A stretch of 9,196 nucleotides of DNA from JASJCP01 sp051155735 (lineage in GTDB: Bacteria; Cyanobacteriota; Cyanobacteriia; Cyanobacteriales; Xenococcaceae): NCBI GenBank assembly GCA_051155735.1, contig DAXETX010000275.1:1-9196 (forward strand). Direction: 5' to 3'. This document shows, in pieces, positions 1-6,565 of the stretch. The position numbers and the translations under genes are program-made. The notes under the pieces are model-generated. The model was not told the DNA's origin. It made no database searches and saw only the letters and a list, made by a program, of their open reading frames with translations. Positions within the stretch are counted from its first letter, which is position 1. Each line of letters opens with the position of its first letter.

Positions 1-96
1 TGGGTAACAGAATCACTCTTTAGCCATCGTCTTGTAACAGGACGGGAAACAGAAGTTCCCAGCCGCTTTTTTATCAGACGTTTTGTACTGCCATAG
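1..96 (+). CDS. Possible 3' end of an unidentified gene cut by the window edge
   Basis: Frame 1 is open from the first base to a TAG at 94-96, giving 31 codons that end in ...RFFIRRFVLP. The other two forward frames hit stops within the first 21 bases. The peptide is basic and contains a PSRFF stretch, but I do not recognise a family. An open run this short at a window edge occurs often by chance, so this is only a candidate. If real, it is the C-terminus of a protein encoded upstream on the same strand as the dioxygenase gene, ending 137 bp before it. Confidence 0.22.
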   Translation, partial: WVTESLFSHRLVTGRETEVPSRFFIRRFVLP

Positions 97-211
97 GTAT
101 GGAATTTTCTACGGTTTTAATGAAACATAACCAAGTAGTTCGATTAGAGTGATCGCAAATACCAGAAGCTAGTGAAATTTCTGCTCAAGCTTTTATTATA
201 AGCGTTACGTA

Positions 212-229
212 TTTGTATTATTTGTATTA
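212..229 (+). repeat. Perfect tandem 9-bp repeat (TTTGTATTA x2) in the leader of the dioxygenase gene
   Basis: TTTGTATTA at 212-220 is followed directly by the same nine bases at 221-229, and a partial copy (GTATT) precedes them at 209-213. The repeat ends four bases before the ATG at 234. It lies where a ribosome binding site would be expected, and no clear Shine-Dalgarno sequence is present (only AGG at 229-231, too close to the ATG). It could be a slippage-generated spacer or a regulator binding site; the sequence alone does not decide. Confidence 0.6.
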
Positions 230-233
230 GGAC

Positions 234-1088
234 ATGAATTTATTTACGAATCAATATCCAGAACAAAAACCCCCAACAGAGGCGCAGTTAGCTGAATGGA
301 TTGAGTTTTTTCATCAAAACGGGTTTTTGGTAATTCCCCAAGTTTTAACTCCTGAAAGATGTCAACAGTTACGAGACGATTTGGATCGCGATATTACAGA
401 AAAGCCTTCAGAGTATGCTGATTCTAATATCGCTTTTAGTCACAGAATGTTTGAACGCTCTCCAGCCAACTTAAGTTTATTTGACCTCGAACCGATAGTA
501 ACATTTGCTGAGGCTTTAATTGGTGGTGCTAATGGGCAAGGAATTCCCTCAGAATGGGGATTACCTAATGCTAATACAGTTCATGTAATTCACAATAATT
601 CGTTTGTGGTTGCGCCTCATAATCCAGGATTAGGCAGTAGTAAATGGCATCAAGATGATACGCCTCATATTCTCTCTCTTGATGGTCAACCTTTAACGAA
701 GGTGCGACTAAATGTCTTAGTTTTTACGGTTAATTATTATCTTACTGATGTATTAGCAGTTGCTAATGGACCAACTCAAGTAATTCCTGGCTCTCATTTG
801 TTTGGTAAGTTTTGTTTACCAGAGATAGAAGGTTACGAAGCACAAATTCAGAGTTGTCTAGCTCCTATGGGTTCGGCTATTTGTTTTAATAATCAAGTAT
901 GGCATCGCGGTGCGCCAAATCTTTCAGATACTCCGCGCTACATTACCCAAGTAACTTATGCTAAACGATTAGTCGGACATAAGTATGCTCCTTTTATGAA
1001 CTATCAAATGCCCGAAGCTTGTTATCAAAATGCGAATCCTCGTTTAAAAAGATTGTTAGGCTTCTTGCTCCCTGGTGCTTACGGTTGA
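234..1088 (+). CDS. Phytanoyl-CoA dioxygenase (PhyH)-family Fe(II)/2-oxoglutarate oxygenase
   Basis: This 284-residue soluble protein has the double-stranded beta-helix oxygenase signature. The N-terminus (about residues 24-52) has the family opening with an FxxNGFLVIPQVLTPE-type segment. The iron-binding His-x-Asp is visible as WHQD (H139, D141), followed by a GPTQVIPGSH turn (179-188). The distal iron ligand is H224 in VWHRG, and R235, eleven residues later, fits the Arg that binds the 2-oxoglutarate carboxylate. Such enzymes couple 2-oxoglutarate decarboxylation to hydroxylation of a substrate, often hydrophobic; the substrate here is unknown. There is no signal peptide or membrane segment. 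The ATG at 234 is the only early start and lacks a good ribosome binding site. The gene is convergent with cruG and overlaps its end by 10 bp. A role in carotenoid or lipid tailoring is suggested only by that position. The family assignment is firm. Confidence 0.88.
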   Translation: MNLFTNQYPEQKPPTEAQLAEWIEFFHQNGFLVIPQVLTPERCQQLRDDLDRDITEKPSEYADSNIAFSHRMFERSPANLSLFDLEPIVTFAEALIGGANGQGIPSEWGLPNANTVHVIHNNSFVVAPHNPGLGSSKWHQDDTPHILSLDGQPLTKVRLNVLVFTVNYYLTDVLAVANGPTQVIPGSHLFGKFCLPEIEGYEAQIQSCLAPMGSAICFNNQVWHRGAPNLSDTPRYITQVTYAKRLVGHKYAPFMNYQMPEACYQNANPRLKRLLGFLLPGAYG

Positions 1089-2269
1089 TAAGTTCTACCG
1101 CGCCATTGGGTGGGAGTTTGAATCGAAGATAAGAAAATTCGCCACACCGCCAGGGGATCGGCTAAAGGAGAAAGCCAAAATAAGCTAGACGCTAAAGCTG
1201 ATTTGGTAGAACGCTGATAAGAAGGCGCGATCGCCACTAAGATAACCAAGCGCAGCAGTAATAAAAATAGATTCAACCCGACTAGTGAGAAAAGAGTAGT
1301 TGAATTGTAACCAAAATTTAGTAGTAACCAGGCAATAAGTAACATCGGAAGTGGTAATCCTTGAACTAACACCAAAAACCACCAATCACCCCAAACTTGT
1401 AAAGAGGAAGCAGCATCTTTGAGATCGAGCGATCGCCCCCATTCTCGCCAAGTTTCTTTTGCTCCTTCATACATCCTCACTTTGATGAGTTTCGATCCAT
1501 CTAGAAAGCCAACTTTATAACCTGCTGCTGCAATGTTACGGGCTAGGGTTACATCATCACAAAAAGAAGCTGCTGCACTACTATAACCAGCTAAAGCTTC
1601 TAATACTTGACGCCGACAGAAAAAACATTGTCCATTTGCCATCACTCTTTCGGCACTATTAGAATTTACTCCTACTGAATCAAAACGGTACAGTAAAGTA
1701 ACGAGTAAAGCTGGTTGTAACCACCATTCTCCTGGATATTGCAAGACAAATTGTGGGGCTAGAGAAATGAGATCATAGTCTTTGGCTTCAGCAATAGTTA
1801 GCAAACTGTTAATTAATCCAGCTTGGGGAATAGTATCAGCATCTATGCCCAAAATCCATTCACTTTGGGGTGAAATGTTCAAAAAACCATTATGTAATGC
1901 CCAAGGACGACCCACCCATTCTGGCGGTAAAGGCGGATCGTTAATCAGTTTCAAGCGAGGTTCGATTTGAGCTTGAGCTTTGACGATGGCTGGGGTGGCA
2001 TCTTGAGAATAACTATCGACGACAATAATTTCTCCTAATGCCTCACCTTGAAGACTTAAACCCCGTAAGCAGGGCTTAATCCTTTCAGCTTCATTCAGTG
2101 TCGGAATAATCGCGCTCACTTTTTCTGAAAAGCGAGAATCATCAGGTTGAGATGATAAAGGTGCATTGCGTCTTGCCCCTGGTAATAAACGCGATAATAA
2201 AATCAGAGTTGCTACTCCCTGAAAGCTTAAAATTCCCAGAGAGATAGCATCGATCAGTTCTGAATTCAC
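1079..2269 (-). CDS. cruG: CruG, myxol 2'-O-glycosyltransferase (GT2-type membrane glycosyltransferase)
   Basis: In the myxoxanthophyll pathway this 396-residue enzyme transfers a sugar to the 2'-hydroxyl of myxol-type carotenoids. An N-terminal hydrophobic segment (about 8-29) precedes a GT-A fold: SAIIPTLNEAER (52-63), IIVVDSYSQDAT (81-92), and the nucleotide-sugar/metal DxD as DADT (143-146). CDDV (237-240) fits the catalytic-acid region and a WREWGRSL segment follows (274-281). The C-terminal part has about three hydrophobic helices (roughly 295-319, 325-350, 358-382) and ends in a WRGRTY tail. The start is GTG (2267-2269): its reading frame overlaps the cruF stop as GTGA, and GGGAG lies 10 bases upstream, which fits translational coupling. 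The adjacent CruF is what separates CruG from other GT2 membrane enzymes, and this gene pairing is known in cyanobacteria. The sugar donor cannot be read from sequence. Confidence 0.88.
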   Translation of the reverse strand: MNSELIDAISLGILSFQGVATLILLSRLLPGARRNAPLSSQPDDSRFSEKVSAIIPTLNEAERIKPCLRGLSLQGEALGEIIVVDSYSQDATPAIVKAQAQIEPRLKLINDPPLPPEWVGRPWALHNGFLNISPQSEWILGIDADTIPQAGLINSLLTIAEAKDYDLISLAPQFVLQYPGEWWLQPALLVTLLYRFDSVGVNSNSAERVMANGQCFFCRRQVLEALAGYSSAAASFCDDVTLARNIAAAGYKVGFLDGSKLIKVRMYEGAKETWREWGRSLDLKDAASSLQVWGDWWFLVLVQGLPLPMLLIAWLLLNFGYNSTTLFSLVGLNLFLLLLRLVILVAIAPSYQRSTKSALASSLFWLSPLADPLAVWRIFLSSIQTPTQWRGRTYQP

Positions 2270-3186
2270 TGCTGAATTACTCCCACAGCAGCAACAGGAA
2301 CTTTAGTCGTAACTAATTCAGTGGCTTTAGGGGTAACAATAACTTGATTTTTTGCCATTTCATAAAACACTAATACGGGAAAAATGCCAAACATTACTCC
2401 TAAAAACACGGGGGGATAAATTCCTGCTGCCCAACTTAAAATTGTGGCAAAAGCAAAGTTACCTAAATAAACTGCTAGGGGTAATCCTAAATCGCGATGG
2501 GGTAATTGCAAAGGTTTAACGCGCCATAAAAATGTCGCTACAGTCATAAATACGACACCAGTACCTAGCCAACCTGCGAAATTTTGATAAGGCATCCCAA
2601 AAAATGCCCCTGGTTGTTCCCAAATCCAAAACGGAATTGCCGCCTGACTCATTGCCGGATCTAGCACAAAATCCCAAGAAGTAAGGCATAATGCGCCAAA
2701 AGCGATCGCTAGTACAGGACGCAGCCAAGATCTAAGCTTAACAGTTTCTAAGCCAGCACGGGCAATTAGATAAGCACTAAAACCCAAGTAAAACCAAGAT
2801 AAAGGAATGGTAAAAGGCACTAAACCCGCAATTTTATAGCCCAAACCACTCAGGTAGCGATAATGACCAAAAGGAAAGCCCGTACTAGTACCTAGTAGTT
2901 CACTCCCTAAAGATAAGGCAATAGCAGGAAGCATAAAACTCAGCCAGTGCCATTTGCCAACGGTTCGATAAGCATAAATCGCTACTGCTAGAGTTCCCAA
3001 TACCATATACATTACGCCACCGCCAGCCATCGACCAGGCAAAAATTGTCTGACCCCAGGCAAATTGAGCTAGTTTGGCTTGAAATTCTGTATTTGGTAAA
3101 ACTAAAATAATTCCTGCCAAGCCAAAAACCATCGCTAAAAGGTGACCGATTAATAATAAACGTTCTGTCTTATGCAGTTGCTTCAT
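2266..3186 (-). CDS. cruF: CruF, gamma-carotene 1',2'-hydratase (carotenoid biosynthesis membrane protein)
   Basis: CruF adds water across the 1',2' double bond of the psi end of gamma-carotene-type carotenoids, giving the 1'-hydroxyl of myxol. The 306-residue protein is polytopic, with roughly seven to eight hydrophobic segments (about 10-30, 48-72, 80-98, 119-143, 155-175, 206-221, 235-255, 258-276). Conserved-looking polar motifs lie between them: SELLGTSTGFPFGHYRY (95-111), WDFVLDPAM (171-179), and WEQPGAFFGMPYQNFAGW (189-206). These match the Caroten_synth/DUF422 family. After the last helix comes a short soluble tail (277-306) rich in Val and Thr. The ATG at 3184-3186 has no strong Shine-Dalgarno sequence. 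It is the first gene of a bicistron with cruG. I am confident because motifs, topology, length and the partner gene all agree. Confidence 0.9.
   Translation of the reverse strand: MKQLHKTERLLLIGHLLAMVFGLAGIILVLPNTEFQAKLAQFAWGQTIFAWSMAGGGVMYMVLGTLAVAIYAYRTVGKWHWLSFMLPAIALSLGSELLGTSTGFPFGHYRYLSGLGYKIAGLVPFTIPLSWFYLGFSAYLIARAGLETVKLRSWLRPVLAIAFGALCLTSWDFVLDPAMSQAAIPFWIWEQPGAFFGMPYQNFAGWLGTGVVFMTVATFLWRVKPLQLPHRDLGLPLAVYLGNFAFATILSWAAGIYPPVFLGVMFGIFPVLVFYEMAKNQVIVTPKATELVTTKVPVAAVGVIQQ
2267..2284 (-). promoter_or_regulatory. Ribosome binding site and GTG start of cruG inside the cruF end
   Basis: On the minus strand GGGAG (2280-2284) sits 10 bases before the GTG at 2267-2269, and the last two bases of that GTG plus the next base form most of the overlap with the cruF TGA (2266-2268). 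This decides the cruG start, since no ATG lies nearby in frame, and indicates that ribosomes finishing cruF can reinitiate on cruG. Confidence 0.65.
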
Positions 3187-3277
3187 AGAAAAATTGCAAT
3201 TTAATAAGTATGAGCTACCTCAATAGTTTACAAATATTAATCAAAAAATGGATAGCAGGTCAACACCGCGATTGGAT

Positions 3278-3298
3278 ATGCCGACTCACCGTCGGCAT
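3278..3298. repeat. GC-rich hairpin (8-bp perfect stem, 5-base loop) between the oxidoreductase gene and cruF
   Basis: ATGCCGAC (3278-3285) and GTCGGCAT (3291-3298) are perfect inverted copies around the loop TCACC. An alternative pairing adds GGA (3274-3276) with TCC (3298-3300) across a two-base bulge. It lies in the 172-bp gap after the oxidoreductase stop (3359) and before the cruF start (3186). No T-run follows at once on either strand, so it is not a textbook intrinsic terminator. It could be a 3'-end stabilising hairpin, an attenuating structure in front of cruF, or one copy of a small dispersed repeat. Confidence 0.6.
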
Positions 3299-3358
3299 CC
3301 CTCGCGATCAATCATTTTAGACTGCTTTGGCGATAAAATGCTGCTGAATCAACTTGGG

Positions 3359-4393
3359 CTAGAGTTTAATTACTTTACCTTGCTGTTCCATAGAGGTGGT
3401 TAAACCTCGCAAAATTTTAACTAATTCTGTAGCTATCGTACCTGAAGAAAAGCGATCGCTGTTATTAGTCAGGATATTTTGGATAAAGCGATCGCAAACT
3501 GCTTTTAGGGGTTCTACTGCTTCAACTGGAATCACTTGACGGGATTGTCCTTGGGGAATAAATTTGTCACCGACTTTTTCTAAGTAACCTTTTTGGAGAG
3601 TTAAAGGCGCATCAGTCGCCATTTCATCAAAAATTAGGGTTCCCTGGCTACCTACGACACATAATCTTCTTTGTTTATCAGGATTGAGCCAAGACAGATG
3701 AATTTGCCCTTGAAAACCATCAGGATAGTAGAGGGTTAACCAAACTACATCTGCCAAACCCGATAGAGAAGCGATCGCCATATTGGTTTCAGGTTGCAAC
3801 CACACTTGACCTCTAGCTTGTACTTGGGCGGGAGTTTGTCCGAGCCAATAATTAAAAATCGCAATATCGTGAATTGCTAAATCCCATAGGGCATCTACAT
3901 CCTGACGGACTGGACTCAGATGGGTGCGAGTGGCATAAGCGTAACGTAATTCTCCTAGTTGCTGGTTTTGAATCACTTGTTGACCGCGATTAACCGCAGG
4001 GTTAAATAGGTAAGTATGATCGACTAAAAGTTGTAAGCCTTTAGCTGCTGCTAGCTGGGTCAATTCTCGACATTCTTGCGGGTCGAGAGTTAGGGGTTTT
4101 TCTGCCAAAACATGATAGCCAGAGTTTAAAGCATCAAGAATTAGGGAGTAATGGGTGGTAGCAGGAGTCGCGACAATTACGGCATCAAAGCTCGCCAAGT
4201 GCTTAATTTGTTCCCAGTTTTTCCCTAAAACCACTTGATTTTGGTCGAGAGAAAACTTTTGTTGACACAGGGTTAAATGTGCTTGATGAGTGTCTGCTAC
4301 TGCGACTAATTCTGCTTGGGGATGCTGGATAATATTGCGGACAAAATTAACTCCCCAACGTCCTACCCCTAATACTGCAATTTTGACTCTCAA
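3359..4393 (-). CDS. Gfo/Idh/MocA-family NAD(P)-dependent oxidoreductase
   Basis: This 344-residue enzyme belongs to the family that oxidises or reduces sugars, inositols and related hydroxy compounds. It begins with a Rossmann fold: the dinucleotide-binding GVGRWG (9-14) after a beta strand, and the acidic D34 at the end of the second strand, which favours NAD. IVATPATTH (73-81) and the hallmark AEKP (97-100, catalytic Lys99) follow. The second domain has the active-site WDLAIHD (170-176; D171 and H175 are the expected catalytic pair). The WxLxxH-type pattern resembles nucleotide-sugar or sugar dehydrogenases such as the WlbA/WbpB group, but the substrate is not readable. The start is TTG (4391-4393), overlapping the TGA of the ABC exporter by 4 bp, with GGGGG 10 bases upstream. 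No ATG or GTG is available until far inside the Rossmann fold. Cotranslation with the exporter suggests a shared job. Confidence 0.88.
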   Translation of the reverse strand: MRVKIAVLGVGRWGVNFVRNIIQHPQAELVAVADTHQAHLTLCQQKFSLDQNQVVLGKNWEQIKHLASFDAVIVATPATTHYSLILDALNSGYHVLAEKPLTLDPQECRELTQLAAAKGLQLLVDHTYLFNPAVNRGQQVIQNQQLGELRYAYATRTHLSPVRQDVDALWDLAIHDIAIFNYWLGQTPAQVQARGQVWLQPETNMAIASLSGLADVVWLTLYYPDGFQGQIHLSWLNPDKQRRLCVVGSQGTLIFDEMATDAPLTLQKGYLEKVGDKFIPQGQSRQVIPVEAVEPLKAVCDRFIQNILTNNSDRFSSGTIATELVKILRGLTTSMEQQGKVIKL

Positions 4394-6261
4394 GCTAATA
4401 ATTCCCCCGTTTCTTGCAGCGAGTGCAAACGATGATAGATCCCGCCATGATTTAATAGTTCCTGATGATTTCCCACTTCAACAATTTTGCCTTCATCTAG
4501 CACGACAATTTGATCCGCTTCGCGAATGGTACTCAGACGATGGGCAATCACTAAAGTGGTACGAGTCCCTAAAATAGAACGCATTGCCAATTGAATTGCT
4601 CGCTCTGATTCATAGTCTAAACTAGCAGTTGCTTCATCAAATACCAGAATATCAGGATCGACAATTAAAGCTCTAGCAATACCCAAACGCTGTTTTTGTC
4701 CACCCGAAAGACGTACCCCTCTTTCTCCTACCTTAGTATAGTAACCATGAGGCAATTGGCTGATAAATTCATCGACTTTGGCAATGTAACAGGCTTCTTC
4801 TACCTTAGAAAAACTGATCCGAGGATTACCGTAACGGAGATTGTCTAAGACAGTACCATTAAAGATATCTACATCTTGATGGACAATCGCTAAGCGACGG
4901 CGATATCGAGCAATATCTAAAGTCTTAATATCTATGCCATCGACTAAAATTTTGCCTCGATCTGGTTCAAAATAACGAAACAACAGTTTTACCAAAGTCG
5001 ATTTACCCGAACCAGATCGACCGACTAAAGCGACAGTTTGGTAGGGTTCGATCAAAAGATTAATATTTTGCAAAATCGGACGCTTTGGGTTGTAACCAAA
5101 AGTTAGGTCTTGTAACTCTAGCTTCCCTGTAAATTTACAGGGATTATCTGCCAAATATTCTGGGACTAAACTCGCAGCATCTTGTCCTGCTGGAAGTTGC
5201 ATAAACTGGTGAAACCGTTCCATCGAGGCATAGCGACGGGCAAAGACTTCAGCTAATTGGGTAATGGGTTCGAGTTCTGCATACGCCATACTAGAGACGG
5301 TTAGGGTTGTAATAAAATGTCCTAAAGAAATTTCGCCTCTGACAGCAGCAATCAGAGTCAGCAGCAAAATTAAAAATACACAACTCTGAATCATGGTTCG
5401 CTCCCAAGTTGCTAGTTTGACGTAGCCTTTATGGATGCGAAAAGTGATCACTTGGTATTCTCGCTCAAAGCGTTGTCTTTGTCTTTCTAGTTCTTGGGCT
5501 TCAGTAGCAAAGGCTTTGACAGTTTTGATATTGGTAATGATTTCTGAGGTACGGCTTTCGGTGTTTTCGATGTGTTTGTCAATTGCTTCTTCTTGTTTAA
5601 TTAAAGTCTTTAAGTTTTTCAGACTAAATGTCAGGATGAAAATAAAAGAACCTAAAAAAGCGATCGCAATCCAAGATTCGATTAGCCAAATAATGCCGAA
5701 TATTCCGACTATTCTGGCGAGTTTCGGTAAAAACTGCCCTGCAATCTCAGGATATGTCCAAGTATGATTTTCGATCCCTCTGGCAATTCGACCTGCAATC
5801 CGTCCTGGATTATTTTCGTCGTAATATCCTAAAGGCAGAGTTAAAATCTTCGCAATTACTTTCCGTAAATGATCGCGACGCGCCCTTAAAGAAATTTCCC
5901 AGTGAAACCAAGAACCAATCCAGGGCTGAATCGGCGCTCTTACTACGGTAACAAGAAAAATTAAGCCTAATAATACTCCCAAAGCTAAAAACTTGTTTGC
6001 TGTTAGATTAGCAATCTGGGCTACTTGATTGACCAAAAATTGCACAGGCGCGTCTAAAGCTTGGTTCGATAAAACATTAAGAATTTGTCCAATAACATAA
6101 GGAACAACTAGATCGATAATTTCAAACAAACTCGATGCAGCGATGCTCAAAAATGCGATCGCTCGGTAAGGGTAATAATAACCGAGAATATCTCGAAAAG
6201 ATGCCATGATTTTGCTCGCAATTTGCTTAGTAATACTAATGCTTGATTCGCTCAAGCTCAT
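4390..6261 (-). CDS. ABC exporter half-transporter (fused membrane and ATPase domains)
   Basis: This 623-residue protein is an MsbA/bacterial-multidrug-type exporter subunit that should act as a dimer in the cytoplasmic membrane. The membrane domain (about 30-345) has roughly six helices, with hydrophobic stretches near 33-60, 91-108, 183-212 and 290-306. LPLGYYDENNPGRIAGRIA (142-160) is a typical intracellular coupling segment. The ATPase domain (about 380-620) is complete: Walker A GRSGSGKST (414-422), Q-loop Gln462, signature LSGGQ (518-522), Walker B ILVFDE (538-543), and switch His574. All catalytic residues are present. Substrate cannot be predicted; lipids, lipid-linked sugars, peptides or drugs are all possible. 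The start is uncertain: ATG at 6259-6261 has AGAGG directly touching it, TTG at codon 3 has ideal spacing from that AGAGG, and Met19 (6205-6207) precedes the conserved region. It overlaps the next gene by 4 bp. Confidence 0.92.
   Translation of the reverse strand: MSLSESSISITKQIASKIMASFRDILGYYYPYRAIAFLSIAASSLFEIIDLVVPYVIGQILNVLSNQALDAPVQFLVNQVAQIANLTANKFLALGVLLGLIFLVTVVRAPIQPWIGSWFHWEISLRARRDHLRKVIAKILTLPLGYYDENNPGRIAGRIARGIENHTWTYPEIAGQFLPKLARIVGIFGIIWLIESWIAIAFLGSFIFILTFSLKNLKTLIKQEEAIDKHIENTESRTSEIITNIKTVKAFATEAQELERQRQRFEREYQVITFRIHKGYVKLATWERTMIQSCVFLILLLTLIAAVRGEISLGHFITTLTVSSMAYAELEPITQLAEVFARRYASMERFHQFMQLPAGQDAASLVPEYLADNPCKFTGKLELQDLTFGYNPKRPILQNINLLIEPYQTVALVGRSGSGKSTLVKLLFRYFEPDRGKILVDGIDIKTLDIARYRRRLAIVHQDVDIFNGTVLDNLRYGNPRISFSKVEEACYIAKVDEFISQLPHGYYTKVGERGVRLSGGQKQRLGIARALIVDPDILVFDEATASLDYESERAIQLAMRSILGTRTTLVIAHRLSTIREADQIVVLDEGKIVEVGNHQELLNHGGIYHRLHSLQETGELLA
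4391..4408 (-). promoter_or_regulatory. Ribosome binding site and TTG start of the oxidoreductase
   Basis: On the minus strand GGGGGAA begins at 4408, and ten bases separate the G-run (4404-4408) from TTG (4391-4393). The TTG shares bases with the exporter's TGA (4390-4392). The next in-frame Met is at residue 205, and the GVGRWG motif lies only eight residues after the TTG, so a later start would destroy the nucleotide-binding site. The rare start codon therefore looks real and probably depends on translational coupling. Confidence 0.62.
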
Positions 6262-6264
6262 CCT

Positions 6265-6278
6265 CTGTTTTTAAACAG
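6265..6278. promoter_or_regulatory. Dyad CTGTTT-TT-AAACAG overlapping the ribosome binding site of the ABC exporter
   Basis: CTGTTT (6265-6270) and AAACAG (6273-6278) are perfect inverted copies two bases apart. On the minus strand the proximal arm runs into the AGAGG that touches the exporter ATG. A protein bound here, or partial pairing in the mRNA, would affect initiation. The two-base spacing is too tight for a normal RNA loop, which favours a DNA-level site. Confidence 0.4.
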
Positions 6279-6281
6279 TAA

Positions 6282-6312
6282 GATTTAGTGTTGCTCTCAA
6301 CATTAATGACAA
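6282..6312 (-). promoter_or_regulatory. Candidate promoter of the exporter bicistron with a dyad filling the spacer
   Basis: On the minus strand TTGTCA (6307-6312) matches the -35 consensus at 5 of 6 positions. A 19-base spacer leads to TAAATC (6282-6287), a weak -10; an 18-base spacer gives CTAAAT (6283-6288). A 9-bp inverted repeat with one mismatch, arms 6285-6293 and 6298-6306 around CTCT, covers the spacer and runs into the -10. Such a layout is typical of operator sites, and a long spacer with a central dyad is the geometry used by MerR-type activators. The predicted start, near 6275, would give a short leader of about 14 bases. No regulator gene is in the window. Confidence 0.35.
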
Positions 6313-6565
6313 GGGACTATCCCTCTTACTTCGATCCTTAAATCAGCTTTCTGTCGCTTTCTTTAAAGCTGTTATTTTACTTACTTTTAACTTTTAGTAA
6401 TGGTTGGCAGCGGAATTGGAGATTAAAAAAACCTTGACGAACCGCGGTACAACGACGTAGTACTTTGGACAAACCAATAATCATGCTTAAGTACTTAATG
6501 CCACATTTGTAACTTGATAACTTTGTTATCTGGTGCTGAGTTTTGTTAAAGGGAGCAGTTTTTAT

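Noticed and set aside
1782..1970. Plus-strand open frame inside cruG
   Set aside because: It lies opposite the catalytic GT-A domain of cruG, is low in protein character, and has no start signals of its own.
2516..2728. Minus-strand open frame in another frame of cruF
   Set aside because: It is an out-of-frame reading of the CruF membrane segments; the CruF frame is complete and has the family motifs.
4290..4577. Plus-strand open frame across the exporter-oxidoreductase junction
   Set aside because: It overlaps two well-supported minus-strand genes in antisense, including the Rossmann motif and the ATPase domain end.
5435..5951. Two plus-strand open frames opposite the ABC exporter membrane domain
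   Set aside because: They are antisense to a complete, well-conserved gene and their products resemble no known protein.
6344..6371. CAGCTTT...AAAGCTG inverted repeat as a plus-strand terminator
   Set aside because: A T-rich stretch follows on the plus strand, but no plus-strand gene lies upstream for kilobases, and the 14-base loop with a 7-bp stem is weak.
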